From the NCBI GenBank assembly GCA_016342415.1, contig JAEIOD010000019.1, positions 1 to 64,000 on the forward strand: 64,000 nucleotides of DNA, in the 5' to 3' direction. Shown here in pieces: positions 5,626 to 14,510 of this stretch. The notes beneath the pieces were generated by a model. That model was not told the DNA's origin, did not search any database, and worked only from the letters and a program-made list of their open reading frames with translations. The DNA comes from Clostridiales bacterium (GTDB lineage: Bacteria; Bacillota; Clostridia; Peptostreptococcales; Acidaminobacteraceae). A program made the translations under genes and the position numbers. How positions within the stretch are numbered: position 1 is the first letter of the stretch; each line of letters starts with the position of its first letter.

Positions 5626-8535
5626 TTGGCAAAAACTGAAAATGGTGTTGAGAAGACTAATATTGATGAGGTACTACTAAATCAATATAGTAAAGTATCA
5701 ACTACTGTAAAAAAAATCGTTGCAAAAGAGTCCGGTGTTAAAGCTACAAAAGATGATGATACTGTATTAATGACTGCATCGGTAGAAGAAGATAGTAAAG
5801 ATATACACGTGGAAATCAAGAGAAGAAGAAAATCCTTTAAAATCATTAAAGAATTATTTAAAGATCATAGTAAGGCACTAGTAATTGGTCTTGCATTTTG
5901 GTCTTTAATACTTCTTAATGTGCTTACTTTCTATAGATTCTTTATGGCTATAAATACATTAGATGTAACATATACAGATTTCAATAATTATTTCTATGAG
6001 ATACTGCTGATGATTGGTCCATTGATATTGTGGATATTTATGACAAACTATATGATATATAATTTTAGATTAAGGAAAGTTTTTATGTTTAGATTAGCAT
6101 TCTTTTTCTTCAATTTTATGTTTATAAGGCTAACTTTCATTTTAGCATATAAGATGTTTGTTCCATTGATCTCAAATATTACACCAACAGTTGAAATGAC
6201 AGTTCCAAAAATTGTGGGTTTTGCCTATCTTGTTACTATGGTTCCAACGATTCTTACTACAATCTTATTAATCACTATTGCAGTAAAAGGAACAGCTCTT
6301 AATAAAGACTTTATGGATAAAATAAGAGACTTCAGATTATTCAAGGTGTATGATTTAGAAAAGTTTAGTAAGTTTGAGTATACATTTAAAATTGTTAAAA
6401 ATATTGAAACTGGAAAGTATATTACGATTCCACAGAAAGATCGTCAAATGCATCTCAGTATCATCGGAGCTACAGGAACTGCCAAAACTTCCAGCGTTTA
6501 CCTGCCGGGAATTGTTAATGATTTAAAGGTAAGACTTCGTAATAAAGATGCACTTAAAAAGGCACTATGGCATTATACTAAAAAAGGACTTTTTAGAGTT
6601 AAGAAACCTTTTGAGGATATAGACTTTGAACCCGATTTCTTTGAAGTAAACCCAGACTATAAAGTATCATTCATTCATAGGGTTATTGGTAGAACACCCG
6701 CTAGAATGTTAGAGTATTTATTACAGAAATACGAGATTGCTGGTCAAACTATTTTAGCACCAGAAGACTCGTTAATAGATGATGCCTATGATTTAATCAC
6801 TAAATATGGAGAAAAGGCCAATAGAGTAGACCCTAAGCTAGTTGATGGTAAACTAAAAGAAGGTTTTAAAGGCATTAATATTCTATATATTTCACCAAGT
6901 ATGCCAGAGTGGAATGTTGATAGAGAAAAGGTAAGAAGAGCGACATTACTAGCAGATGTAATGCAGATTATGTTTGAGATGGGTGGAAAGTCAGATCCTT
7001 ACTTCGCATCAGTAAATAGAATTGCATCAACTACAGTTGCATTGTTATTACAACTTACTTATCCGGATTTAAAAGGAAGACAACCTAACTTAGTAGATGT
7101 AAGAGACGGGCTTAATAACTTTAGTGTTCTTAGAGAACATTATGATCACTTATTCCCAGATGGTGCTATTACACTTAAAAACAAAAAATGGTTATGGCTT
7201 AAAGATAATATTATTAACTATTTCTTAGGACCTGGTGCTGAGACTTTTGAACAACATGCACGTGGTCTTAAAGTACAGTTTACATCTTTCCTAGCAGATG
7301 ATTATATTGCAAGTTTGGTATCAGCTGACGAAGTAATAGACTTTGATGAAATGTTATCAAAAAACCAATTGACAGTAGCAAATATTGAATACCCAGAGAT
7401 TGGTCCAATCAACTCACCAGCATTAGGTTTATTTTTTACTATGAATATGAATGATGCTGTACTTAGAAGACCAGGTACAGAGAATACGAGAAGTTTCCAT
7501 GTATGGAGAATTGATGAGTTCCCAATTGTAGTTACACCAAGTATGGAACAAGCCTTTACCCTCTATCGTAAGTTTAAAGTATCTATGGAAGTAGCATTAC
7601 AGACTTTAGATCAGATGAAGAAAACACCATACTTACAATATTTAGCGGGCGTTATACTTAACTCAACAGCAAATCAGATTTACTTTGGTAGAGCCAGTTT
7701 AACTGAAATGGAATTGGTATCTAAATTATCAGGTACATTTGAAGATGAGATTGATATGGTAGGTACAAGCGAGACCTCTATATTCACAAATAACCCTACA
7801 TTATCGACTACGAAAAGAAAGACTAAAACTATTGGAAATAACATTGAGGAGTCTGATGTACGTTTCAAGGACTTCCAGGAAGTACAGTACAGTTATACTA
7901 AGCGTGGCTCATTGATGCCTTCAGTACATGGTAAAGTTGAGTTCCTTTCACGTAAAGCCGCTAGAGGACCGAGAAAGATTAAGCGTAGAAACTGGAAGAA
8001 ACTATATGATGAAACTTCAGTTGATACAATAGAGAGTATGAAAGAAGTAATTAAGAAGGATAAAAAACCAACACTAGAGTTGTCAGCAAAGCAGATCGAT
8101 CAGATTACTGAAACAAAAGAAGATATACATGTAGCTACATACGTTGATGAAAGTAGAGAAGTGACAGAGCAAGTAGAATCGTATGTTGTTAGTAATGAAG
8201 TAACATATGAAGAAATCGACTTTGCAGAAACAGAAGTAGTTATAGATAAGTTAGTAACAAAACAGGCTGAACCAGTAACAAAAGAGGCTGAACCAGTAAC
8301 AAAAGAGATTGAACCAGTAACAAAAGAGATTGATCCAGTTATAGAGGTGACTTATAATCAAGTCGATGAAGTAGAAGAACTTGACTTTGAAGAACCAGTT
8401 TTCGATGATACCACTATTAAAGTAGATCCTTATGAGGCGAGAGCAGCAATACAAAATCAAGAAGCACCAGTCCTAAATTCTAATGAAGCTAGAAAGCAAC
8501 ACAAAAAACAAAAGGGCAATGAGTTTATGGATTAA
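5626..8535 (+). CDS. virD4: VirD4-type coupling protein ATPase
   Basis: This 969-residue protein is the coupling ATPase that brings transfer DNA to the type IV secretion channel at the membrane. The N-terminal 200 residues hold about four membrane segments. Walker A is GATGTAKT at about residue 281 and a Walker B-like IDEFPIV lies near residue 630, the order seen in TraG/VirD4/TcpA-type proteins. The last 220 residues are a long acidic tail with a 7-residue tandem repeat (EPVTKEI/A). The chosen start is TTG at 5626 with GAGGTG 8 bp upstream; GTG at 5620 is the alternative. It has its own TGGGG promoter and is about 16 kb from the rest of the secretion operon. Confidence 0.88.
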   Translation: MAKTENGVEKTNIDEVLLNQYSKVSTTVKKIVAKESGVKATKDDDTVLMTASVEEDSKDIHVEIKRRRKSFKIIKELFKDHSKALVIGLAFWSLILLNVLTFYRFFMAINTLDVTYTDFNNYFYEILLMIGPLILWIFMTNYMIYNFRLRKVFMFRLAFFFFNFMFIRLTFILAYKMFVPLISNITPTVEMTVPKIVGFAYLVTMVPTILTTILLITIAVKGTALNKDFMDKIRDFRLFKVYDLEKFSKFEYTFKIVKNIETGKYITIPQKDRQMHLSIIGATGTAKTSSVYLPGIVNDLKVRLRNKDALKKALWHYTKKGLFRVKKPFEDIDFEPDFFEVNPDYKVSFIHRVIGRTPARMLEYLLQKYEIAGQTILAPEDSLIDDAYDLITKYGEKANRVDPKLVDGKLKEGFKGINILYISPSMPEWNVDREKVRRATLLADVMQIMFEMGGKSDPYFASVNRIASTTVALLLQLTYPDLKGRQPNLVDVRDGLNNFSVLREHYDHLFPDGAITLKNKKWLWLKDNIINYFLGPGAETFEQHARGLKVQFTSFLADDYIASLVSADEVIDFDEMLSKNQLTVANIEYPEIGPINSPALGLFFTMNMNDAVLRRPGTENTRSFHVWRIDEFPIVVTPSMEQAFTLYRKFKVSMEVALQTLDQMKKTPYLQYLAGVILNSTANQIYFGRASLTEMELVSKLSGTFEDEIDMVGTSETSIFTNNPTLSTTKRKTKTIGNNIEESDVRFKDFQEVQYSYTKRGSLMPSVHGKVEFLSRKAARGPRKIKRRNWKKLYDETSVDTIESMKEVIKKDKKPTLELSAKQIDQITETKEDIHVATYVDESREVTEQVESYVVSNEVTYEEIDFAETEVVIDKLVTKQAEPVTKEAEPVTKEIEPVTKEIDPVIEVTYNQVDEVEELDFEEPVFDDTTIKVDPYEARAAIQNQEAPVLNSNEARKQHKKQKGNEFMD
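8262..8340 (+). repeat. 21-bp tandem repeat within the coupling-protein gene
   Basis: About 3.5 copies of a 21-bp unit encoding EPVTKEA/I in the acidic C-terminal tail. Copy number could vary by slippage without shifting the frame, changing tail length. Confidence 0.8.
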
Positions 8536-8538
8536 TTC

Positions 8539-8578
8539 AGAATTCCTCTTAGTTAGAACAGCTAAGGGGAATTCTTTT
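8539..8578 (+). terminator. terminator after the coupling-protein gene
   Basis: AGAATTCCTCTTAG pairs with CTAAGGGGAATTCT and TTTT follows. A stem of about 14 bp. Confidence 0.8.
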
Positions 8579-8593
8579 GGGATTATTTTTTAT

Positions 8594-8629
8594 AATCCGT
8601 GACGAGAATTATATTTGTTAATGTATACT
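8594..8629 (+). promoter_or_regulatory. GTGACGAGA promoter 1
   Basis: AATCCGTGACGAGA (8594-8607) lies 16 bp before a TATACT -10 box (8624-8629). The motif covers the -35 position and recurs with a single difference before the Tad operon (36675) and the HD-GYP operon (43610). Confidence 0.65.
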
Positions 8630-8651
8630 GTAATTATTCACAGGAGGTTAT

Positions 8652-9578
8652 ATGACGAAACAAAACAATCAAGATAAAAAAATGCAGGTAGAAAATCCTT
8701 ATAGTGTACAGGCAGAGGAAAAAAAAGCTAGACTATACTCACCATTTAATTATGTTGGTGGTGAAATTATCGAAGCTCCACCAATAAAAACAATTCATCA
8801 TAGCAGTATCCATCAACTATTAATCAATGAGCAAATATCTGATCTTGATGTTGATGTACTAGAATGTATCGCTGAATATAATTTTCTAACAGCTTCACTA
8901 CTATATCAAATTTTTATTGGTGATTCACAGTTATCAAAGAACTCTATTAAAAATAAAGTGAAAAAGTATCATAAGTATGGATTGATTGATGTATTTTATG
9001 TGAAATACGAAACAATAATTAATCCTGATAAATCAACGGGACCTAAGATGTTTATGCTTACTGAAGCAGCAAGTCAATATTTAAAGAAAAAACGTAAAGT
9101 ACCTATGATGAAGTTCAATAAAAGAGAGTTTTCTAATATAGGAAATATATATTCTAAAATGTCATTAAACCAGTTTGAAATTAACGCTAAGCACTCTCTG
9201 AGTAATTTAGATGATATCATAAGAAATAAAAGAGTTGTTGCAAGAGACTTAGTGTTCCATTTAAAGAGTGGAATTACTGTATCGCTCATTAGTGTTAAAA
9301 CAGATCAAAGACTAGATAAGTTGATAGATAGAATTGAAAAAGATATAAAAAAGGGCATAGAAGTTCTATTATTAGTAGAGAATAATTTAGAAGCCATCAA
9401 GCTATATAAAGAGATATTTGATAAAACTAATCTAAAAGACTTTAACTTTCTAACTGATGAGTTAACACTCCATAGTGACAAATCGTTCAAATTCCGTACT
9501 GTAAAATTAAGTGGAAAAGATTATGCTTTAGTTTCTAGAGAGTTACAGTGTATAGGAGGGGATGGTATTGTTGGATAA
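8652..9578 (+). CDS. winged-helix DNA-binding protein, replication-relaxation-like
   Basis: The 308-residue protein has an N-terminal disordered stretch, then a winged-helix-like region at about residues 65-145 (LDVLECIAEYNFLTASLLYQ with a following SKNSIKNKVKKYHKYGLI recognition segment). The C-terminal half resembles the alpha/beta part of replication-relaxation/MobC-like proteins. Such proteins are thought to help processing at the transfer origin. A second protein of similar plan is at 14511. No classical relaxase is visible in the window, so these two are candidates for part of the relaxosome. Family assignment is by architecture only. Confidence 0.55.
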   Translation: MTKQNNQDKKMQVENPYSVQAEEKKARLYSPFNYVGGEIIEAPPIKTIHHSSIHQLLINEQISDLDVDVLECIAEYNFLTASLLYQIFIGDSQLSKNSIKNKVKKYHKYGLIDVFYVKYETIINPDKSTGPKMFMLTEAASQYLKKKRKVPMMKFNKREFSNIGNIYSKMSLNQFEINAKHSLSNLDDIIRNKRVVARDLVFHLKSGITVSLISVKTDQRLDKLIDRIEKDIKKGIEVLLLVENNLEAIKLYKEIFDKTNLKDFNFLTDELTLHSDKSFKFRTVKLSGKDYALVSRELQCIGGDGIVG

Positions 9579-9819
9579 TATGCATAGAGAGATACCTGAT
9601 AATATTGAAAATATATTTAATGTTGAGGAAGTTAATCTAAAAGCAATAGATAGATTTCCAGTAAAACTTTTATATCAGAGAAAAGGTGCTAATTTCTGTA
9701 ACATAATAGTGATAGAGGATAGGGAAACTTTAATTAACTACATTGATATGAGAAAATATCTGATTGATAATTTAGGTGAAAACGAACACAAAATGAGTAC
9801 AATTAGATTATATGAGTAA
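9568..9819 (+). CDS. small protein of unknown function
   Basis: An 83-residue acidic protein whose start overlaps the 3' end of the winged-helix gene by 11 bp, so the pair is probably translationally coupled. The TTG at 9568 fits the AGGAGG site (9554-9559) best; the ATG at 9562 is too close to it. No domain recognised. Confidence 0.6.
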   Translation: MLDNMHREIPDNIENIFNVEEVNLKAIDRFPVKLLYQRKGANFCNIIVIEDRETLINYIDMRKYLIDNLGENEHKMSTIRLYE

Positions 9820-9825
9820 TTATTA

Positions 9826-9852
9826 GATCATCTCAATAGAGGTGGTCTTTAT
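9826..9852 (+). terminator. weak terminator
   Basis: GATCATCTC pairs with GAGGTGGTC across a short loop and TTTAT follows. It closes the 8652-9819 unit just before leader module copy 3. Confidence 0.5.
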
Positions 9853-9860
9853 AGTTTTAT

Positions 9861-9995
9861 TTGACTTAAAATAATGACTTTGCTATACTATTGTTAACCT
9901 ACAATTTTTTTTTTTGAATATTTAAAGCCCACCATTTGAGTGGCACTACTATTAGAGGCACTACAAGTCTATCCAATTTTGGATGGACTTTTTTT
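9861..9995 (+). promoter_or_regulatory. leader module copy 3
   Basis: TTGACT (9861-9866), 17-bp spacer, TATACT (9884-9889), CCAC/GTGG hairpin from about 9929, conserved GGCACTACTATTAGAGGC stretch, and GTCTATCC/GGATGGAC terminator with T-run. It precedes the membrane protein gene at 10023. Confidence 0.8.
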
Positions 9996-10022
9996 ATTGT
10001 CTAATTTTAAAGGAGGATTTTT

Positions 10023-10307
10023 ATGTCAGTAATTCTATCAACTATTTCAAACTTCATTAATGTTCAAATTAGATTTATTCTTCTATTAACTACTTCAAGT
10101 ACTACCGGACTCGGTATTTACCCTCAAATAGAGGCTTTCCTTATTGATATCATGGCAGGTTGTTTGCTGTTATTAGAAGTATTTTTAATATATAGTGTGG
10201 GAAAATTATTTGTACTTTGGTACGAAAAAAGAAACGCTGCATATATGGCATATTTAGAACGTGAAGAAGAAAAAGAAAGAATTGAGAAAGGTACTGCGGT
10301 TATTTAA
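10023..10307 (+). CDS. small membrane protein
   Basis: The 94-residue protein has two hydrophobic segments (about residues 14-32 and 38-66) and a charged C-terminal tail rich in glutamate and lysine (EREEEKERIEK), probably cytoplasmic. Strong AAAGGAGG site. It is the only gene between leader module copy 3 and a terminator, so it is a single-gene unit. Function unknown. Confidence 0.65.
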   Translation: MSVILSTISNFINVQIRFILLLTTSSTTGLGIYPQIEAFLIDIMAGCLLLLEVFLIYSVGKLFVLWYEKRNAAYMAYLEREEEKERIEKGTAVI

Positions 10308-10340
10308 TTTAGTGCTGTAGGACGAATTAATGATGAATAT

Positions 10341-10364
10341 AGCGGTGCGTTGCACTGCTTTTTT
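10341..10364 (+). terminator. terminator
   Basis: AGCGGTGC pairs with GCACTGCT around a 3-nt loop, followed by TTTTTT. Confidence 0.8.
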
Positions 10365-10414
10365 CATTTTTTTGATACATGATTAGATACTAAAAAATAA
10401 TCGTTTTTTTGTAT

Positions 10415-10554
10415 TGTTATACTAGATACATCATGTTAATATTTAAGTATAATAAGTTATTTTTTTTCTAATTGTATCTAAGTCCACCAAAATGAGTGGC
10501 ACTGTTTTTGAGAGACGAGATAGGTCTATCCTTTTTAAGGATAGGCTTTTTTTT
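10415..10554 (+). promoter_or_regulatory. leader module copy 4
   Basis: TTGTTA (10415-10420), 17-bp spacer, AATATT (10438-10443) at the conserved distance of about 40 nt before the CCAC/GTGG hairpin. A GTCTATCC/GGATAGGC terminator with eight T follows. The -10 box is the poorest of the six; an overlapping TGTTATACT extended -10 (10416-10423) is an alternative. Before the primase gene a further inverted repeat ATCTACT/AGTAGAT (about 10570-10629) encloses GAGTT/AACTC, so this leader is longer than the others. Confidence 0.75.
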
Positions 10555-10651
10555 ATGTCTTTATTAGTGATCTACTTGATACTCAAAGGGAGTTAACATA
10601 TCAACTCAGTTGCATATGGTTAGTAGATGAAAGAAATGGAAGGAGGCTTTT

Positions 10652-11956
10652 ATGAAGTTTGAAAGAATAGGATTACCAAGTATGAAAAAAGTAACTAGAC
10701 ACAATCCATGCCCGATTTGTGGTAAACCGGATTGGTGTTTTACAAGTACAAGTACATATACATTTGAAGAAGGACCAGATGAGGACTTTGACTTTTTAGG
10801 ATGTAGAAGGACAACACTAGATCAAGTAGCAGGTGAGGATGGGAACTATTATGTTTTTACTAAAGAATCTAAAAAAGATGGAATGTCAATCTATGAGGAA
10901 GTACATCAAAGAGCAAGACGTTTCAAACGAATGGGGATTGATGAAAACATTAAAGTTTCTAGTGATTATCAAGTGAAAACGTCTAAAAAGAGAATTTCAG
11001 TTAGTGATAACAATTTAGCAGCTGTAGAAAAACGTGATGAAGTATATAGATACTTCTTAGAATTACTTCAGTTAGAAGATGAACACAGAAAAGGTTTATA
11101 TCATGAAGGTTGGGATTTAGATCAAATAGAAGGTTCTATGTTTAAATCTGTACCACCTAACGGCTACACTATTAGTCAATTGATTAAGAAGAAAAAAAGT
11201 GGCGCTGAATTAACTGAATATGAGATGAGTTCTTTAAACAGAAAGAACTTAACTAGAAAGAAGATCAGTGAAAAGTTATATCTGAAGTTTGGTGACTTAA
11301 CTGGTGTACCAGGATTTTATCTGAAACATTCAAATTACAACAATGAAAACTATTGGACCTTTACAGGTGGTCAAGGTATGATTATGCCTATGTTTGATAT
11401 TCATGGTAAAATCTATGGTTTAAGAGTACGAGTAGATAATACTGAGAAGAATAAGTACAAATGGTTTTCATCTTTTTATGAAAAGTTAGATAGTGAAAAT
11501 GAAACTGAGCAATACTTTAAGAATGTATATGCTAACGGTTCCACTCAGCCACTACAAATTTCTTATAGGTTTCCAGATGTGCAGACTAATTTTTTAGTTG
11601 TTACTGAAGGTGAAAAGAAGCAATGGATTGTGGTTGATAATAAAGGATTAGCTTGTGCAAACATACCAGGTGTAAGTAGTTTTTCTACTATTATTAAAGA
11701 CATAGACAAACTAAAGGAAATGGGAATCAAATTCATTATCATAGCTTATGATGCTGATAAGAGTGAGAATACTCATGTACTTACTGCAGAACTCAAGCTT
11801 ATCAAGGCTTTGTTAGAAGCTGGGTTTGAAATCTATATTGCAGGTTGGGATGAGAAACTTGGTAAAGGTATTGATGATGTATTACTATCTGGTAATGAAA
11901 TTCAATACGAACCTCTATTAGATTATTTAAATAGTATAGAGGTGGAGGAATTATAA
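10652..11956 (+). CDS. primase-like zinc-finger and toprim protein
   Basis: The 434-residue protein starts with a zinc-binding CPICGKPDWC motif (Cys20, Cys23, Cys29, perhaps Cys51), as in DNA primases and CHC2-type fingers. A toprim-like domain follows in the second half: VVTEGEKKQW near residue 317 supplies the catalytic glutamate and AYDADKS near residue 365 the aspartates, and the C-terminal GKGIDDVLL is typical of DUF3854-type toprim proteins. It probably primes or repairs the incoming single strand during establishment. It lies under leader module copy 4 with a GGAAGGAGG site. Confidence 0.75.
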   Translation: MKFERIGLPSMKKVTRHNPCPICGKPDWCFTSTSTYTFEEGPDEDFDFLGCRRTTLDQVAGEDGNYYVFTKESKKDGMSIYEEVHQRARRFKRMGIDENIKVSSDYQVKTSKKRISVSDNNLAAVEKRDEVYRYFLELLQLEDEHRKGLYHEGWDLDQIEGSMFKSVPPNGYTISQLIKKKKSGAELTEYEMSSLNRKNLTRKKISEKLYLKFGDLTGVPGFYLKHSNYNNENYWTFTGGQGMIMPMFDIHGKIYGLRVRVDNTEKNKYKWFSSFYEKLDSENETEQYFKNVYANGSTQPLQISYRFPDVQTNFLVVTEGEKKQWIVVDNKGLACANIPGVSSFSTIIKDIDKLKEMGIKFIIIAYDADKSENTHVLTAELKLIKALLEAGFEIYIAGWDEKLGKGIDDVLLSGNEIQYEPLLDYLNSIEVEEL

Positions 11957-11978
11957 ATTAAAGAAGAGGTATTTTTGC

Positions 11979-12022
11979 TTTTGCAAGTCAAAAGATTAGA
12001 CATCCAAATGGGGTGTCTTTTT
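11979..12022 (+). terminator. hairpins and terminator between primase and small gene
   Basis: CTTTTG/CAAAAG (11979-11995) and AGACATCC/GGGTGTCT with TTTTT (11998-12022). The following gene starts 19 bp later with no obvious promoter, so the terminator may be leaky and reduce its expression. Confidence 0.6.
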
Positions 12023-12040
12023 AGTTAAAAGGAGGATTTT

Positions 12041-12223
12041 ATGAGAATTAAAGACAAGAAAACTAAGTTGAGAATTTTGAAAGAACAAAGAACATCTGAA
12101 ATGGCAAAAAATGATGGAGCGAGCTCTCATCGATTAGACCGTGAGATTTCAAGTCTTGAACAGGAAATACAAGATGCTCTTAATCATTATAAGACAAAAC
12201 GAAGAAATGCTAGATCAAGATAG
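12041..12223 (+). CDS. small basic coiled-coil protein
   Basis: A 60-residue highly charged protein with a probable two-stranded coiled coil at about residues 30-50 (RLDREISSLEQEIQDAL) and a basic tail. Strong AAAGGAGG site. Function unknown; basic small coiled-coil proteins of mobile elements can be DNA-binding or secretion accessories. Confidence 0.6.
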   Translation: MRIKDKKTKLRILKEQRTSEMAKNDGASSHRLDREISSLEQEIQDALNHYKTKRRNARSR

Positions 12224-12225
12224 AA

Positions 12226-12256
12226 AAAGGGGTGTAAAATACCCCTTTATTTTTTT
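12226..12256 (+). terminator. terminator
   Basis: AAAGGGGT pairs with ACCCCTTT, followed by a T-run. The next 170 bp to 12428 hold an imperfect inverted repeat AATCCTCT/AGAGGATA (about 12352-12393) and nothing else I can support. Confidence 0.8.
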
Positions 12257-12428
12257 GCTCTACCTAAAGCTATTTGATCTCTATTAATAGTTGTCTCTTG
12301 TAAGGAGTTATACATAAAAATGTATTCATTTATATCTAATATTGGTTTTACAATCCTCTACTGATATAGATTCTATTTCTATTTAAGAGGATATATTTAG
12401 AGAAATGTAATGTTTTTCATTTTTAGGG

Positions 12429-12457
12429 TTGACGAATTTTGTGGGGATTTATACTAT
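12429..12457 (+). promoter_or_regulatory. TGGGG-spacer promoter 2
   Basis: TTGACG (12429-12434), 17-bp spacer with GGGG at bases 9-12 (GTGGGGATTT), TACTAT (12452-12457). It drives the 12489-15663 gene group. Confidence 0.7.
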
Positions 12458-12488
12458 TACTATAGTTAGTAAAAAAAGGAGAGTATAA

Positions 12489-13067
12489 ATGATTAGATAT
12501 CCACTTTACAGAGGTGGCTTTATAGTATTACCTAGCTCTGTAGTAAAAGCTTTATATATTATAGAAGGTACTCAAGAATTAATTGAAGAAGAACAGATTG
12601 AGCAATTAGACCATCATATTGATTATGAAGTTAAGTCAAATGATCTTCAATCGTGTAGGGAAATATTTATGACAATTAATAATATCAAAACTCCGGATAA
12701 TACGAAAGAAGTATTAGAGATACTTTATTCATGTAAGCTAATACATAATGAGGAAGACAAAATTAAAGTAGATTATGACCATTGTATTGAATTCACAAAT
12801 TATAGCTTAAATGAAGTGATTATTGACGCGATTAACGAAGTTAAAGAAATGTTTAAAAAGTCTGACGAGATGAATAGTTATATTAATACATTAGATCTTA
12901 CAGACATAAATAAATCAACATCAGAAGAATCACATGTTATCATGACCAATACTTTATTGGATAATGAAGTAGATATAAAAACCATTGTGAACAGAACGTC
13001 GTTCATTAAAGAAATATCTGACATGAAGAAGAGAATTCGAGAGGTGTCAAATGAAAAGAATAATTAG
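12489..13067 (+). CDS. acidic protein of unknown function
   Basis: The 192-residue protein is helical, acidic and soluble, with no recognised motif or signal peptide. It is the first gene after a TGGGG promoter and overlaps the next gene by 17 bp, so the two are coupled. Its place at the head of a transfer-type operon suggests a role in conjugation, but nothing in the sequence fixes it. Confidence 0.6.
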   Translation: MIRYPLYRGGFIVLPSSVVKALYIIEGTQELIEEEQIEQLDHHIDYEVKSNDLQSCREIFMTINNIKTPDNTKEVLEILYSCKLIHNEEDKIKVDYDHCIEFTNYSLNEVIIDAINEVKEMFKKSDEMNSYINTLDLTDINKSTSEESHVIMTNTLLDNEVDIKTIVNRTSFIKEISDMKKRIREVSNEKNN

Positions 13068-13506
13068 TGTATTAATCATATTATTGCTTCTAAGTATTTC
13101 AATGTTAACTTATGCAGAGACAACAAATACGACCAGCGAAGTCGAGGAGCAAACGGAAGAGGACTCTAACTCACAAGATAAATTAGATACAATGAAAAAA
13201 TCAAACACAGAAAAATTATTAGATTATGAGCCGGAAAAGTCAGGTGAAGATAAATCACTTGATCAAGGTATTGATTCATTAACTAATGATATTAGAGTAT
13301 TGTTTAACCAATTTAAAGAAATATGGAGTGAATTCTCATTGTTTATAGTTATGGCACTATCTATGTTTTCAATTATGCTTTTTTTCCTGTTTAAACTACT
13401 GGGTGTTAAAACAGGTATGAAAGCTTCATTAACAATGGCAATTCTACCAGTAATGTTTTTTATACTTTACAATATTATAGGACCGTTTATGACTACATTA
13501 GTTTAG
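13051..13506 (+). CDS. secreted and membrane-anchored protein, likely transfer component
   Basis: The 151-residue protein has a signal peptide (residues 1-23, cleavage near TYA), a hydrophilic acidic stretch of about 70 residues, then two hydrophobic segments (about 98-118 and 124-148). The plan of signal peptide plus two C-terminal membrane spans resembles VirB2/TrbC-like pilin subunits and the protein at 24256, but the linker is longer. It belongs to a TGGGG-promoter operon. Assignment to the transfer apparatus is by context. Confidence 0.55.
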   Translation: MKRIISVLIILLLLSISMLTYAETTNTTSEVEEQTEEDSNSQDKLDTMKKSNTEKLLDYEPEKSGEDKSLDQGIDSLTNDIRVLFNQFKEIWSEFSLFIVMALSMFSIMLFFLFKLLGVKTGMKASLTMAILPVMFFILYNIIGPFMTTLV

Positions 13507-13515
13507 GAGGATTTT

Positions 13516-14508
13516 ATGAATAAGAGACTTATGAAAGAGTTTATTTATGATGGTGCTGCCATCGTAGGTCAAGTAGAACAACAAGAACAGCCTAATGATC
13601 TTGAAAAAGAAATGCGTAGATTGATTAGAGAAAAAGAAGTATTCGTTGTTAAAATATCTGGTACAAGTGAAGATTCTGTAAGCGCAAATGTACTAGGTGA
13701 ATATATGGGTATTATCCCTAAAAAAGAAGTGTCTAACAGAACCTACATTAGAAGAAATATATCGAATTTTATTGGTCAAAATGTACCTGTTATTATGAAG
13801 CACTTTGATTTAGAAACTAAAACGTGTAAGCTTAGTAGAACTTTTGCTGTTAATCAATTAAAGGGTGATTTCTTGAATGAGATCGTTCCAAAAATCGAAG
13901 AAATTAACAAAGATGATTTAAACTATAAGAAGTATATAAAGAGCTTTGAGATAAATCTTGATCCTCATTTTAATGACTATCCTAGAGTTAAAGCTAAAGT
14001 CATTCAATTTGATGCAGAGAAACATAGAGTGATGTTAAATATCGCTGGTCTTGATTTAATGGGTATGATGGATGTTGGAATGTTAGACCATAAATTCGTA
14101 TATAATCCTGAAGCTTATATTGATAAATACTTTAAACCAAACACAGTAATAGAAGTTGCTTTATTAGCATTTTATGAGAATAGAAAAGAAGGACATACTG
14201 AAATGTTTATCGCGAGTAGAAAACACGCTATTCCCGATCCGTGGAAGGGTGTTGAAAAGAAAATAAGACCTGGAGATGTTATTATTGTAAAAGCGTTAGA
14301 AAAAAGAGATAATCACTTCTTTGGTGAATATGATAATTTCCAGCTTGATATTAGATGTTTCTATCCAAACTCACCAGATAGAGAACTATTGCCTGGTGAA
14401 TTATATGGTAGAAGATTAGTTACAACTGGGAAAGAATACAAGGTAGAAATATTGAAAGTAAAGGAAAATCGTTGTGTTTTAACTGCCAAGTTCATTGAGG
14501 AGTTATAA
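13516..14508 (+). CDS. S1-like OB-fold RNA-binding protein
   Basis: The 330-residue protein looks like three consecutive S1-type OB-fold segments: about residues 38-115 (EVFVVKISGTSEDSV with MGIIPKKEV), 148-232 (RVKAKVIQFDAEKHRVMLNI) and 250-330 (GDVIIVKALEKR with a closing CVLTAKF strand). The pattern recalls ribosomal protein S1. Such proteins bind RNA or single-stranded DNA. It sits between a membrane protein and the second winged-helix gene (2-bp gap). Domain calls rest on strand pattern, not alignment. Confidence 0.6.
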   Translation: MNKRLMKEFIYDGAAIVGQVEQQEQPNDLEKEMRRLIREKEVFVVKISGTSEDSVSANVLGEYMGIIPKKEVSNRTYIRRNISNFIGQNVPVIMKHFDLETKTCKLSRTFAVNQLKGDFLNEIVPKIEEINKDDLNYKKYIKSFEINLDPHFNDYPRVKAKVIQFDAEKHRVMLNIAGLDLMGMMDVGMLDHKFVYNPEAYIDKYFKPNTVIEVALLAFYENRKEGHTEMFIASRKHAIPDPWKGVEKKIRPGDVIIVKALEKRDNHFFGEYDNFQLDIRCFYPNSPDRELLPGELYGRRLVTTGKEYKVEILKVKENRCVLTAKFIEEL

Positions 14509-14510
14509 TT